From: Motacilla alba alba
Taxonomy: Eukaryota > Chordata > Aves > Passeriformes > Motacillidae
Assembly: GCF_015832195.1 (NCBI RefSeq)
Contig: NC_052019.1
Location: 48,549,016 to 48,613,015, forward strand
Length of the DNA: 64,000 nt
Direction of reading: 5' to 3'
The notes below the pieces were generated by a model. It had not been told where the DNA came from, searched no databases, and worked only from the letters and a program-made list of their open reading frames with translations. Both the position numbers and the translations under genes were made by a program. Shown here in pieces: positions 1 through 13,200 of this stretch (positions are counted from its first letter, which is position 1; each line of letters begins with the position of its first letter).

Positions 1-2123
1 AGTATTGCCCCAAGACTGATAAAGAAATCCTAATTTTACCTATACGCACCGTTTTTACTGTGATTAAAAAAATAATTAATAGCTCTGGCTCAGTGCTCAT
101 GTAATACTACTTCTTTTTCCAAAATAAACTATAAACTCTTGAGCTGATACAAATATCCCGCCCTGAGAGATCTGACTTTCCTAAATAAATTGCATCAAGC
201 AATAAAAAGATCTGTAACAATAGTACTTTATGTATAACCTGTTCTCAACAGTATTGTCAAGCTCTTGACAGAACTGTATTTTATTCATGTGAACTTCAAA
301 AAAAAGTAATAAAATTCCTTCCGGCTCTTTCTGAATTATAAAATATAAAAATGCAAACAACACTCTTCAGTTCTAGCCACATTAAAAATTCCTGCTCAAA
401 AGATGTAATAAATTATTTTCGTGGGACCTGGATTATAAAGCAACTTTTTCAATGTCATAAAATCATGGAATAACTTTTGTCAGCATGACAGTCTTTCATT
501 GATAAAATTCACCTAACTGAAAACTTTCTCATCATACAAAGCACCAAATCTATTGTGTTATACCACACAGTCCTTAGAAAGCTCTACTTTTTATTTCAAT
601 AGGGTGATGTGGGGTAATATAAACAAAACACAGAATTATTTTGGTTGCTTTGCCCTCTTAGCTCATACTTGGAATCTATATCTTAGTATTTCCATGGTAG
701 TAGTGAATAGGGCAAATCACAGTTTCAATGTACCTCTACGAATATTGTGTTAGTCTGCACTTGCTTTTATTGTCAAGAAAAACTTGTGTCTTGAACTCGC
801 CTAGGTTGTTTCAGCCTAACTCTCAGCTGATTTACAGAGCAGTAATTTCACTGCAGACCACAGAGTTGTAATGAAATCAACACCAGTCCTTAACGATTCA
901 CATCACTGAGCTGTCAGGAAGGATCAGTTTCTGCTTCTTCACCCTCCAACACCCAGAAAATGCAGCCAACTCTCTAGACCTGATTTTCCCCACAAATTTG
1001 AATAAAATAATACAGGAACATCTCCACCACAGTTGCCATCATTGTGTGTAAGGGTCAATGGACTTCTCCTATAAATTCCACTCTGAAAAGTTAAGAGCTC
1101 CTTTTAAGGTAAAACATCTAATTGATTCTGATTTCACTTTTATTGGCAGCCTGGCAGTTAGAAAGAATACAAAGGTTATAGCTCAGCTATAGGGATGAAA
1201 TCGAGGAAAGTTTTTAAAAATCACTCTCATTCAAAGAACTTAAATATTCAAGTCCCATCAAAAACATTCATAATTTTTAGAGTCACAGATGTTTTTGCAA
1301 ACCCACTGCATGCACCTAGACAGGAGCCTATGAATTTTGCATGCTTTGCTTTCAATTTCAGCAGTGAACTGCAATGAATCTGGGACAGAGACTTTTGCTG
1401 AATCAGGTCTCCTCATTTTGCAGGAACAAACACTTTTGGAACTGCCATTAAGCAAGGTACCATAACTTAATTTAAAAGGGACACCATTTACTCTCTTCCA
1501 GAAAACGTAGAAAGCTATGAAACATTACCATGCCCAGCTGCTTCCTGCATCAAATCCAGGTTTTGAGAGTGAGACATCAAAACACGCCTGCCAGTCAAAA
1601 GGTTGCAAATGAGCACAGTGGAAGCTGGCAACCATGTTTTCATTTTCTCGTAGCACTGTCCAGACTTTGTGGTATCAGCCCCAGCAAGTACCTGCCACAG
1701 TGAGACCTGCTGTGACCGAGACAATGCCAATGAGCTCATTATTAAAAAACACTGTGAGCACTGCAGCTGTGTTTTGGGGCTAGTATGTCCCCAGCTCATT
1801 TTTCTGCTGAAGTACCCAAAACAATATTAAATATCATTCCACTAGAATAGAGCACTGCATTAGTCTATCATTTTGTTGTGAAATCACACCCAGTGAGAAT
1901 ACATTTACTACAGCTTGGCCCTGGAGGGCAGAACAATCAGCAAATGGATTTTACAGCTAGGAGCTCCGTGCATGGAGAAAATCCGAAGCCTGGGTCTTTG
2001 TCATGCTTCAATGAAGTGAAGCACTGGGATATACAGTGAGCTCAGAAATCATCATAGGCAAGAACAAGTATTGTGAGGAGTGAAATGAACAAATGGGCAT
2101 TCAGAGCCAGTCCCCATTCAAAA

Positions 2124-2150
2124 CAGACATGTTAATACATGTCTGTATTA
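2124..2150. repeat. Two overlapping short palindromes
   Basis: CAGACATGT (2124-2132) pairs with ACATGTCTG (2137-2145), and TTAATAC (2132-2138) pairs with GTATTAA (2144-2150). Both stems are perfect and mutually exclusive. Confidence 0.85.
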
Positions 2151-5100
2151 ATCTTTGGCAATTACTTTTGTCCTTGCGACTGAAAAAATAAATGTATGGC
2201 TTTCCATTAATTAGGCTGGAGTGTTTTTTCAGGAAAAGTGTGTAACAAAAAATTTTTTTAATTTCATGGCTTGAAAGTGGTGGTGGTTCTGAATGTTAAT
2301 CCCAAATTATTGCACATTATAGTCTCTTAACCTTTCCCACTGCATTATTTCCCAATATAGCAAATCTATAAAGTAACTGTGTAAGAATTAGGAGCGGATT
2401 ATTCAAAACTTTCCAGTTGTTTCACAATTTTCTCATAGGCTTAACCATCTAAGGATGGAAATACCATTTCAGGCTGACAACATAGACAGCCACTGTGATC
2501 ACAGCACCTGACAGATCTGGCCATCTGAATTAATCTTTGGCCTGGAAATGTCAATATTTGACTCTTCTCTAGTTTTTCTTTTAGTCTCATGGGTCACATG
2601 GGAGATCACTTCAGAAGCATTACAATTGCAAAGTTGTTCTGACATCACCTTAGCCTTTAATCACAGTAACTTAAGACTTCGATTTTGAAACTGCAAATAT
2701 TTTGAGCCACTTTGCTGAAAGCTTAGGACCCAGTGAAACCAACTTTTCTGAAAATAATTGGGCTAAATAAGTATTGCTCTAAGTATGGACAGGAACTGAG
2801 TTGAACATAGATATGAGATAAGCAGTCTTGAGCTGATCTAACATTCAGAGGGCAAGGAAGTAGAAGAGGAAATAAGCTGCACCTGTGCCTTTTTTTGGCC
2901 CTTATTTTGTGTTTACGAATACTATATTTTCATCACCCATTTACATGCAACACTGCTCACTTCAGAGCTTGAAGAAGCAGAAGAGCTTGATCCCCACCTA
3001 AGATACTTACTTCACATACACATGCTAAGAGCAAAATCAGTTCTAGTCACACCATCCTTCTGTTGTATTTGGTTTTGACCAACTCAGACCAAATGAATAG
3101 CTCAAAATATTATTTTGAATCACCACTGAAGAGGCTCAACATTTGAGCCTAAATTTTGCTCCACTGAAAACTTTCAAAGTTCATACTGCTGGAGTTATCC
3201 TGGGGAGACACTGTACAGGCCTATTTCCCATTTTATGAAATATTTAAAGATCAAAGGAGTCAATTTGAAATAAACTGAGATAAGGAACCACATACAAATA
3301 AACAAGTGTCTTATTATTTCTAAGGAAATAACAGTAGCAATGAACATAAACTAGAATGTACTTTTCCCCACAGGTCACAAAAGAGAAAAAAAAAGACACC
3401 TTAGAGAAAGGTCATATTTCAGTATAGCTCCTTTAAATGTATTCTATATTCTATTTTGTACATTAAATTGTACAGTAAATACATTTGATTTTTACTTTCC
3501 TTAATGAGATTATATTGACCAGGGGGTGAGGGAAGCAGTAAGAATTGTCCTTTTTTGTATGTGTGCACCTTGGTCACAGGTAAGGCATGTGTTTATTGTA
3601 CATGACTACATGATTCATACTAAGTGGAAATGGATTTAGTTGTGGTCTCTGCTCCTAAAAGTAAGGTTAATTACACCAATATTAAGTCTGCAACATAACC
3701 TTCCCCAGAACTGGCCTCAAATAACAGGAAACAGAGGCAGCTGGAATGAGGAGTGAACTTTTCTGCAATCTGGTATAGTCAAACTCCAAGCAAAGCTTTT
3801 TCCTCATTCACATTGAACAATTTGTGTGTTGAGTAATGGCACGAGCTCACATGGGAATTCATACCTGGAGTACAATCCCAAAGGTCTCTGCTCCACACTT
3901 GTAATTTCTTCTTACAAAGTCTGCAGAAAGCAAACACTTTTACCAGGCAATGATAGTTAAATTCCTTTCCACCAAATGCTAAACCTTTCATCATAGTCAG
4001 TTGGAAATGGACTGCTAAACCTAAGACCAGGTTTGCTTTTATAGCTGTGGTGAAACTTGCATGGAAAAGATAATGCTCATGCATTTTTTCAGGATTATCA
4101 AATCATTTATGCAAACTATTACAAATGGTCAGAAAAAAAGCCTTTGTACTGACATCCTGAAGACACTTTGGAAATACACATAATACAACAATAAAAGTGG
4201 CTACCATCCATTACGTATTTCCAACTGAACACAATAAAATTCCAGAAATACATATTCACTGATAGTACATTAAAATAACATGACTAAAACCAATTTCTTA
4301 CACTATGTTCTTGCTATGCTACCTTTGCATATACCCGAGCTATTGTATAGCTTAGCTGTTCAAATTTCTTTTTCTAAACTGATGTCCTAAGTGTGGTGGC
4401 ATTAAGCAATAACAATGTGAGATGTAATTCTTCTCTGCAAGTAAAAGCACTAATAGTGGTAGGTCGTTTTCCCTGTTTCTTCAGCTCTGCATTTCATAAA
4501 AGGAGAAAACACTTCTCACACCATCAAGGCAAACAAGACATGCCACATGAGCTTTCCCCTGTCACAACTGGTTAGGTGTGCTGCAGCATTCCTCCCAGCA
4601 GCCAGGCACAAAGAGGCTTGTCACACCAGTGACAACTTCTTCAGACCTGGCTTTTAGGATTTACTTTGATGTGGAAAACTATCACTCAGCATGCACTGAA
4701 CAAATTAATTCATAACATTGGCACTTCATGTGTATCAAAAAGGTAGATGCAATTATAACTTTTGGATAAGTCAGCATTTTTTCTCTAATGTATACCTTCT
4801 TTGCACAAGATCTAAAGATTACTTTTATTTTTTCATCTGTTTTTTGGTGTCAATCCAAAATGGAGTTGCTTTTCTTCTAAGTACGGTACAATAGAACTGT
4901 TTGTAAAGTAAGTGTAAAACATGTAAGGTGTAATTTTTTTAAAAAGTTTTTTTCTTTTTTCAGATTATATAACACCACCAAAGCATTTGCCGTTCAACAC
5001 AATAATAATAAGAAACAATTCTGAGAAAATCCACTTATAAATACTTGCTATTTTTGTACAACACATATAATCTTCGGAACATGTCATTAAGACATTTGTT

Positions 5101-7195
5101 TGAACCTCTCAAGACTTTATTCTTCTGTCTTTCAGATTCCAAGTAAGCCAAAAGCTGCAATCTGCAAGCACCTGACAGAGGAAACTAGCTCCACTGAAAA
5201 CTAAGTAAGTATTTGGTGCTTAAGTGGAAGAAGGATGTTGAACACCTAAATCTTGCTTATACCTCTCAAATAAGTTTCAGCTAAAATATTTTGGTAGCCT
5301 AAGGGCTTGTGACAATTAAAACAAACTAACACCAGAAAAGACAGTACTAGTTCACACTGAGTGGAGCAAATGCAGGATTGTGTTCATAGCACACACAGGG
5401 GTTTCACAACAGGCTGTTTTCCACACAGCTTTCAACAAAATTCTACAAACTTAAAATTTAGAACATCAATACAACTCCTAAATAACATGCAAAGGTAAAA
5501 ACCTAAAAAATGAAGTTCATTTATCAATGGAGAAATACTTCAACTTTATCACTGCCTGTCCTATCAGAGAGCTGTAGAACAGTCAGAGTGCTTGTCAAGT
5601 ATGTTCACCTGCCACATCAACACTGAGAGCTTTCAAAAGACTACAAAGATGAGTAATAGTCACAGCACAATATTCAATATATAAAACTGGCAAGAAGTAT
5701 TTACCTTGCATTCACAGATCACTCACTGCTACCTAATGTATACAGGCCAAAAGAAATACCTATAAACATTAGGAAATCCAGCCAAATATATGTGTGGTCT
5801 CTGCAATGTTCTTGAATCAGTCCTTTACACAGATTATGGGAAAAGACCCAAAGTGTTCTGTGAATGGTTAAATTCTAAAGTTATGGTTAATCTGTTGAAT
5901 TACAACTAGAAGCTCTCCATTTTGTATTTTTGAACAAAGCTCACAGAAGAAATCTAAAAAAGAACAAAGCAGATAACTGACAAATGGTGAACTCATATTA
6001 TGCATATTCATACGTCTTTTCTATATTTTTACAACACATACCTTGTTCTTACCTAGTACATGAGTAATTATCATCCAAGACAAGAGATAGGGATGTAGAG
6101 GAGCAAAGATCCAAACTCAAAAGCCAAATCTCTACTCTTCTGCAAACTAAGCTCTGTTGTTATGAAAGTATTCTTCTACAAACCAGTGATCTATTCTTTT
6201 AACTTTTTCTTCTTTTCATATGTTACCTTTAAGAAAACAGTAAAGTGCCAGTATTTGGGATCCACTGGGCTTGCTAGAGTTGTTTACAGCCAACTTCATA
6301 TTTTTACTGTTAGCAGTTTGCCAGTTCAGCTGATGTAAAAAAACAACCCAAAAACTAAAGACAGAATGGGAAACTGAAAAAATTAAATTAACGTTACCAA
6401 ACCTTAACCTGTACATAGAACTATGACATATTGAGAGTTCAGTGGTCAGTGAACATGAACTGGAGGTATTATCATTTTCTGGCAGCCAGATTATTGTTCT
6501 GTGTTTGTGCATAAAAATCAGTGCCCACAAGCCTTCCAAATATATGGAAGAGAAAATTAAACTCAAGCCTGCCATTTAATTCGCAATAGTATCTAAGTGA
6601 AATGTATCACCCTGAAATTTGACTCACGCCCTCTTGATTTGAAGAACATTCAATGTGTTAAAGCACACTAGTGTAACTAATATAAGCTTTGCCAGAGGCA
6701 ATAAAATTCTGTAATTGTCATATCATCATTTTGTGATGCAGAAAGTAGTTTTGGGTATTCTGAAAGACAAAAGATAACTTTAGCAAGCTGCATTCACTCC
6801 CTTGGCCAAATGCAGAAGTTTTTAAACATGCTTAAAATGTTGTTCTCTTACTCAATTTATCAATTGATGCTTTGTATTCTCTTAAGTCTACTACTCTTGA
6901 CAAACTGCAGTTCAGTGCTCTTTTTTCTTAATGTACTAGGTGGAGGTAATGTAAGTCTCTTTATTCAACTGCTTTATAACACCAAGTAAACTCTGAACAG
7001 CAGCTACATCAGTGTCTTAATCTAATCACCTCCATCCAGACATGAATGGGAACAGACAAGCACACAAGCGCCTTTCAGGTGCAGAGCTTCACTTGGAGTT
7101 CTTCAGTGAAGAAACCTTGTAGTGAAGTTTTTACCAATTCATTATTGGAATAATTCATGGAGACCATCTGTCCAAACAACTCTGTAGCTAAGTAA

Positions 7196-7238
7196 TCTGA
7201 GTATGGTCAGAGGAGTAGAACACTCCTCTGAGTATGGT
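7196..7238. repeat. Hairpin flanked by 12-bp direct repeats
   Basis: tctgagtatggt occurs at 7196-7207 and 7227-7238. Between and overlapping them, CAGAGGAGT (7208-7216) pairs perfectly with ACTCCTCTG (7222-7230) across a 5-base loop. It is too small for a recognisable transposon. Confidence 0.85.
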
Positions 7239-10200
7239 AATCCATCCACATTTTGACACCATTGATTTTTTTCTTTTACAGCACTGTATAATTAGCAAGA
7301 AATGCTGTGTTTGGATGCATCACACTCTTCTAGCATGTGTTTAAAATACCGCATGTATCAAAACTCCTTCCCAGTTGCTTCCCCCCACCCAGGAATTGCA
7401 TGAAACCTTTCACTTTCTGGTTTTGTTTAGTAAACATAAGCCCATTAGAGGCTAAGTTCCATGTATTTGTATTTATCCCTACTTCTTTAATAAACCCCCA
7501 TAATCATTTATAAGCAGAAGTGAGTGTGCAAGTGTGGACCATCTCTAAGTAAACAAAGGCCCCAAAGCCTCTTAAAGTTTGGAAATTTCAGAAAAGTACA
7601 GAGATTTACTGTCAAGAAAATTAAAACAGGAGAAAAGTCCTTTTCTGCCATATTTCAGGCTGAACAGTAAGAATCTCAATGAAATGAGTAGAAAATAAAT
7701 CATAATGTTAACACATATTACTGAAAATCCCTAATCACGGACAAGAGCTCTAGAGTCCTACATGCTGTCACAGACTAGAAACAAGTTTCTGCTCTTGAAT
7801 CCATGAGTCCCTACAGGGTGACTTCTTCAGTTCACTGCTGCCTCCTGTCTTTCCCTAAAATTCTGCTATATGACTGCATTTTTCCATTCAGTCAAGTTAC
7901 TAGGCAAATAATGTTCTGAAAAGCTGCTCGATATATACAATCTTATAGTAACAAAAATTAATTACAGCATCCCAATATAGCATTGCTTGTAATCTCTTCA
8001 AGTGTTTTCATGGTCACCTGATGAAAGAGTTGTAGAATTTATTCTTTTAACATTTAAAAAACATCCAGTGCATGTCTCATAGAGACAGTAAATAATCAGT
8101 TGAGGCTGTTTTATTTGCTTGTTTAGCTGTGAGAGATAAATTACAGATTTTTCTCACTGTTCTGCCTGTAAACTGCAAATCAGAAGCCCATCACCACAAA
8201 GAACATGCTTTGGCCATTTCACTGAGATGTTCAACAAAGCCATCAAATAACTGAGCTGGTGACAGCATTCTACAAAAGTAATACAAAGTACAAAAGCTAA
8301 AATAAATTCTAGCTGCCACCTTTCTGCTGATCCCTGCTGACCTGAATAGCTAATCTAGACAGATAGCACTGCAGGTAGAAACCATTCAGCTTCATATCAC
8401 GGATTTCTACATAAATCTACTTAACACGAAGTAAACCACTGAGGAATTTACTCTTTGTACAACAGCACTCCTTTTCCTTCTAGTTTAATTAGGCAAGGAA
8501 ATTAAATACTGTGCAACGCAGACAATTACACCCCTACAGTAGTGTAAAAGAATGGCTTGAACACAGAACAGCTTAACCCCTTAGGTAATGGACAGCCAAT
8601 CTCAATCAAAAGTAAGGAGTTGGTTAGCACCTCAACAAGCAGAAATAGCTCCCACATTTGCTGGACTACATCCTCCTGGTGATGTACATGTTATTCGTTT
8701 GTCCACCCCCATCTCTGCTGCTGTCAACACGGATGATGAGTGCCCAGCATGGTGCTGTACTGCTTAGCTAGAACAGAGATTTGAGCTGCTGCTGTCCATC
8801 ATCTGTTCCCTCTCCACCTACAAACTCAAAAGTGAAGGAAAGAAACTCCCTGCCAGCATCCATTTTCAGACTTCAGAGGAATGAAATTTGAAAATATCCA
8901 AAGCAGCTATGGTGCTTCTTTCTGCCCTGCCTTATGTCTTCTCTATCGTCCAACTTCTGAGGATTTTCTTTCTGCCACAGCTGGGAATTACGCAGTCCTC
9001 TATGGGACTCCAGAGGTGAGAAAGGGAATAAACAAACTAGTTCATAAAACCCTGTGTGACAGATGCACTCGAAACCTTAACCAAGCAAAAAACATTTTGA
9101 TAAAGGCCCGAACTGTAGCCAGACCCAGAATTCCTCTAGTTTCAATCTGTTCTCTGAAAACACATCAAGGAACAGAGTGATACTGTGACCGTCAATACAC
9201 AGGAGCTTGGAATACTGACCATGCATGTAACACAAGAATAGCAGGTGACTTTTCCAAGAATCATGTATCAAGGAGCACGGGAAGTTGTGGATTACAAGGA
9301 GTCTCATGCACACCTTTCCCATTGCATGTAATCCAACTGCAAGGCAGTGAGTTTATCCCAAATAAACCTTCCTTGAGCTCTCCTTGCTAGGCAGCCACAG
9401 CTGAATGGTGATGATCTCCTCTTGAGCTGGGGCACCTCTTGATTTTGGTCCTAGAGACAGAGACCTTTTATCTATGGTAGATTAGTGGTAAGTGACCAAT
9501 ATCACACATAACCTTGCAGTATAGTAACTTTCATTTGTGCCTTGAATCATGGTTGAAATGCTTGTGCTGTGCAATAAAAGTGAACCTTGCCATTGAGCTG
9601 CACTCCTACAACATCACATTAAAGCCACTTTTGCTAATACCTCTGAGTGTGATGCTTTCAGCAATTTAAATCACACCTTTGCAACACCTCAATCCTCTCC
9701 TTCTACCTGCAGGCCTTATAGGAAGCACTGTTCAAGCACAGGTATTTCTGTCAGACACAAATGAAATCGGGGGAAGTACATTGCCTTAATGCTGGGGGCC
9801 ATACCAGTTCCAGAGCTGAAAGGTCAGCACAGCACCATTAGTACAAGACGAATAAACAATGCAAGGTACTTATGTAATGAACTCTGTCTCTTCTGAACTT
9901 CAAATATGAACTCAGGTGGTACAGTCCTACCAAAAAAAAACCCCTCCACAACATTACCACTAAGTTACTGCCTTACATGAACGCTGGCTGTGATTTACAT
10001 CCACTGGGTGAGGGGGTGAGGTCTCCTTTGCATTCGGGGTACAGTGCACATGTTTCCCAGAAAATCACATCATCTGTAAACTGGAAGATTTCCTGCACAC
10101 TCCTCAAGATCCTCAATGCATCATCCAAACTGAGTAGCCCAGAAGTCCACGGCCAGAGGCCACATATGTAAACCTCTGCCTTAGTGTTTCCACTGAGGTT

Positions 10201-13200
10201 CAGGAGAACCATGTTTTAGCCTAATGGATGTGTGGCTTTGAATGACACTGATTCCAAACACTGGAGAATATCTAACTTCTCATCCTTATACTCCTGAGTC
10301 TAATGTCCCCAAAAGCAAACTTTTTTCAGGAAACAGATTCTCTAGTCTTATCTTTTGGTATCCTTGTAGTGAGAGGAAGCAAAGTGGAGTACAACTCATC
10401 TCTCTCCAGCTCTGTGCATGGGTACTGTAACCAATACAGAGCAAACATGACACAAGCCGACCCACACAGCCATTTATACAGAATATTTGTGACAAAACCT
10501 TAAATATATCTGCATGAGCAGGTCCAGTTTAATGAGATGAGACATGAATGAAGAGCATAAGATTCTAGCTGCACCCCAATACTCTGTTATATATGCATTA
10601 AAATTATGAAAGTTTTCTTTTCATACTGCAACTTCTGCAGAGGTTAGAGGAAACGGTTTCATTATTCAGATAACTTCTGACTCAGGTCAGGAACTTCCTC
10701 ATCTCCAAATGAGAAATAACTCCAGCTAATGTTGAAAGATTCTGCGAAATCCTTTTACTTCTAAAAACTGGAGAAATGTAGTAACTGCTCCTCTTTACTA
10801 AAACAAGAAAAAGAAGAATGCAGAACATGGCAATCTTTTAGCCTGTCTGATGGAATGAAAAGAACTGTATTACTGGCATTAGTTCCACAGTTAGGATCAA
10901 ATTAATCAATGGTTGGGTCGCAAAAAGCACAATTCTTTTCAATAAGTGATAAAATAAAAATGAAAATAATTACAAATGGCTGGAACAAAGTTCTGTGAAA
11001 TCAGCACTAAGGCTAAAAGGTAAAATGACAACACTGTCTGATCAGAACAGTTTTAATATTAATTTCCTCCTATTTTCCTATTATTTAAAAAATACAGGGG
11101 TAAGGGAAGACAAACCCTTGTTGATAAAAAAAAAGACAGACGTCTTCTGCCACTTATCAAATCAAACTAAATCTACACTCTAAAATGTATTTCAGCCATG
11201 AATACTGAGCTGCTGTCACACACATCTCTTGAACAAGCATGCTTGAGACATTCTGACAAAACCACTTCCCACATACATAAGCTATCTGAACATATTTGGA
11301 CCAGTTCAGACTGTGCTGCTAGAAGTAAGATCACCAGTAAAATCTGGAAACACCTGCTTAAAAAACATCATCAAGTCCTGTGAAATCAGATTCTTCCTCA
11401 GCAGTATTTTGACAGGCAGTATCAATTATTTTTAGCTGAAGCTATCTTCAAAATCACAGCTAATACAGCATTTTAAGAATGTATAAGCACATAGAGAATC
11501 TTCAATAATGAACCAGGCCCTAATCAGTAAGAGTATTTTTAAAAATACCAAATAACTTAAACATTAGAACACCCTCATGTTCTCTGAGAGCTCTCCTATT
11601 CTTTCCAGGTTCACCATCATCTTTGCATTGGCTTTACTGAAGCCCTGCATTGTTTTGCTCACAGCTTAAGACAAATAATTAAATAGGAAAAAAGCCTCAA
11701 TGAACAAATATGCAACACCTAGGAGTGAAGTTGCTCAACTAGCAATTATTAAAGTATCCAGAGAAAGGCATTTTGTTAAATATTGTTATACAGCAGAGAA
11801 AGATAACAGGGCTTTACAGAGCAGGTATCCATTTCCAGCCAGTTTGCCTTAGTTGTAATTTCTTATATGGCTGTAAATGAGACTCACTACTAAAATCTGC
11901 CATGGAAGTGCCATAACAAATAATGCTGGCGATTCCATAATGGGATATTTCACTCTCTGAAAGCCTTACTCTGCTTGTATCAAGTTCTAGCTATTTGTGG
12001 TGTTTCAGCATTTTCTGCAACACTCAAAGAAAAATTAAAAAAAAGGAGACAAACACAAAGCACTTACTAAAGAACCATGTTAATGTTTTTTTTTTCTTCC
12101 GAAACCTGTTTTTTTTCTTTTCAAAAATACATCTGTAGCAGGTTTGTATGTCTAACATCTCAGCTTCCTTAAAAAGTATCTTATAAAGAGGAAGTTCCCT
12201 GCTAATACATAGGCCTTTCTGGAAAAGCATAAACTAATTCTCTGTAAGTGAGAAATTGGTAAAATTTGCTAATGGTAGGCAGATCTCCTGCATACAATAG
12301 GCTAAAGACAAACTAACTCCAAGAGTAAGGGAAACTAAATTAAAAGAAATATCCAAGGGATTAACTTGATGAATAATAAAGCATAAGGATAATACATTAG
12401 CACATCACTAATGTTAGAGCATATTCCCAATGATTGGCTGTAATATGGTGCTATATTAGTCAAAATTATTGTGGGTTCAGCACTAAAACCCAGTAATTCC
12501 TACCATTAGACTAAACCCCAATAATTTGAATTAAAATTCACATCTGTCAAGCTCCTTTTTCTCTCAGCCTCCCCAGTTCTGAACCATTAAGTGATGTTGC
12601 TATTTCCCCAAGCAATTGAATCAGTGACAACTGGTATGAATTCTTCTTATCATAAGATTCTGCAGAACCTCCTCTGTGATTTAGTTCCATTTCTAGTGCC
12701 AGGAGTCTTTAATAGTCTCACAAGAAGAGTATGAGTCATCTCTGTTCGTGAAATGAGTAACCCAGAACACAGTGGGGAATCCCAACCCTCAAATATGGAT
12801 TAGCAAACATCAGATTGGCAAATTGAGACAGGCACTGGTCTCTACACTGGATTAAAAATACACATACTAGCATGCAAAAATGGAGCCAGAAGGAACCTTC
12901 TGCACAAGCTCCAACAGTTCTGATACATACAAATGCCATGTTATTACTCTGAAATCCTCAGTAAACACATATTAGTCTAAGTTTCCAAACTGCTGCAGTA
13001 TAAAAATCACAAATTCATTTATGCAATTTATCAGCATCAAAAGAGGGTGGTAAAATTTCTGCTGGCCCACATGCAGGCAGTCTTAAATTTCTCTCCATGT
13101 CTGAATGCTGGCCTTTTCCTGGGATCCCAGACAAGAAGGATTTTCTGAGTGTACACTACAACATAAGGGAACCTGGTTGAGACAGATGTGCCCAGATCTA

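Noticed and set aside
1515..1799. 94-codon minus-strand frame
   Set aside because: No recognisable protein family, and no evidence of splicing or conservation available from the sequence alone.
9973..10212. 79-codon minus-strand frame with a LSLDDALRIL stretch, briefly considered as a BANK1 C-terminal exon
   Set aside because: Only a superficial likeness to the C-terminal helical segment. The surrounding residues do not fit, and it would skip the whole proline-rich region.
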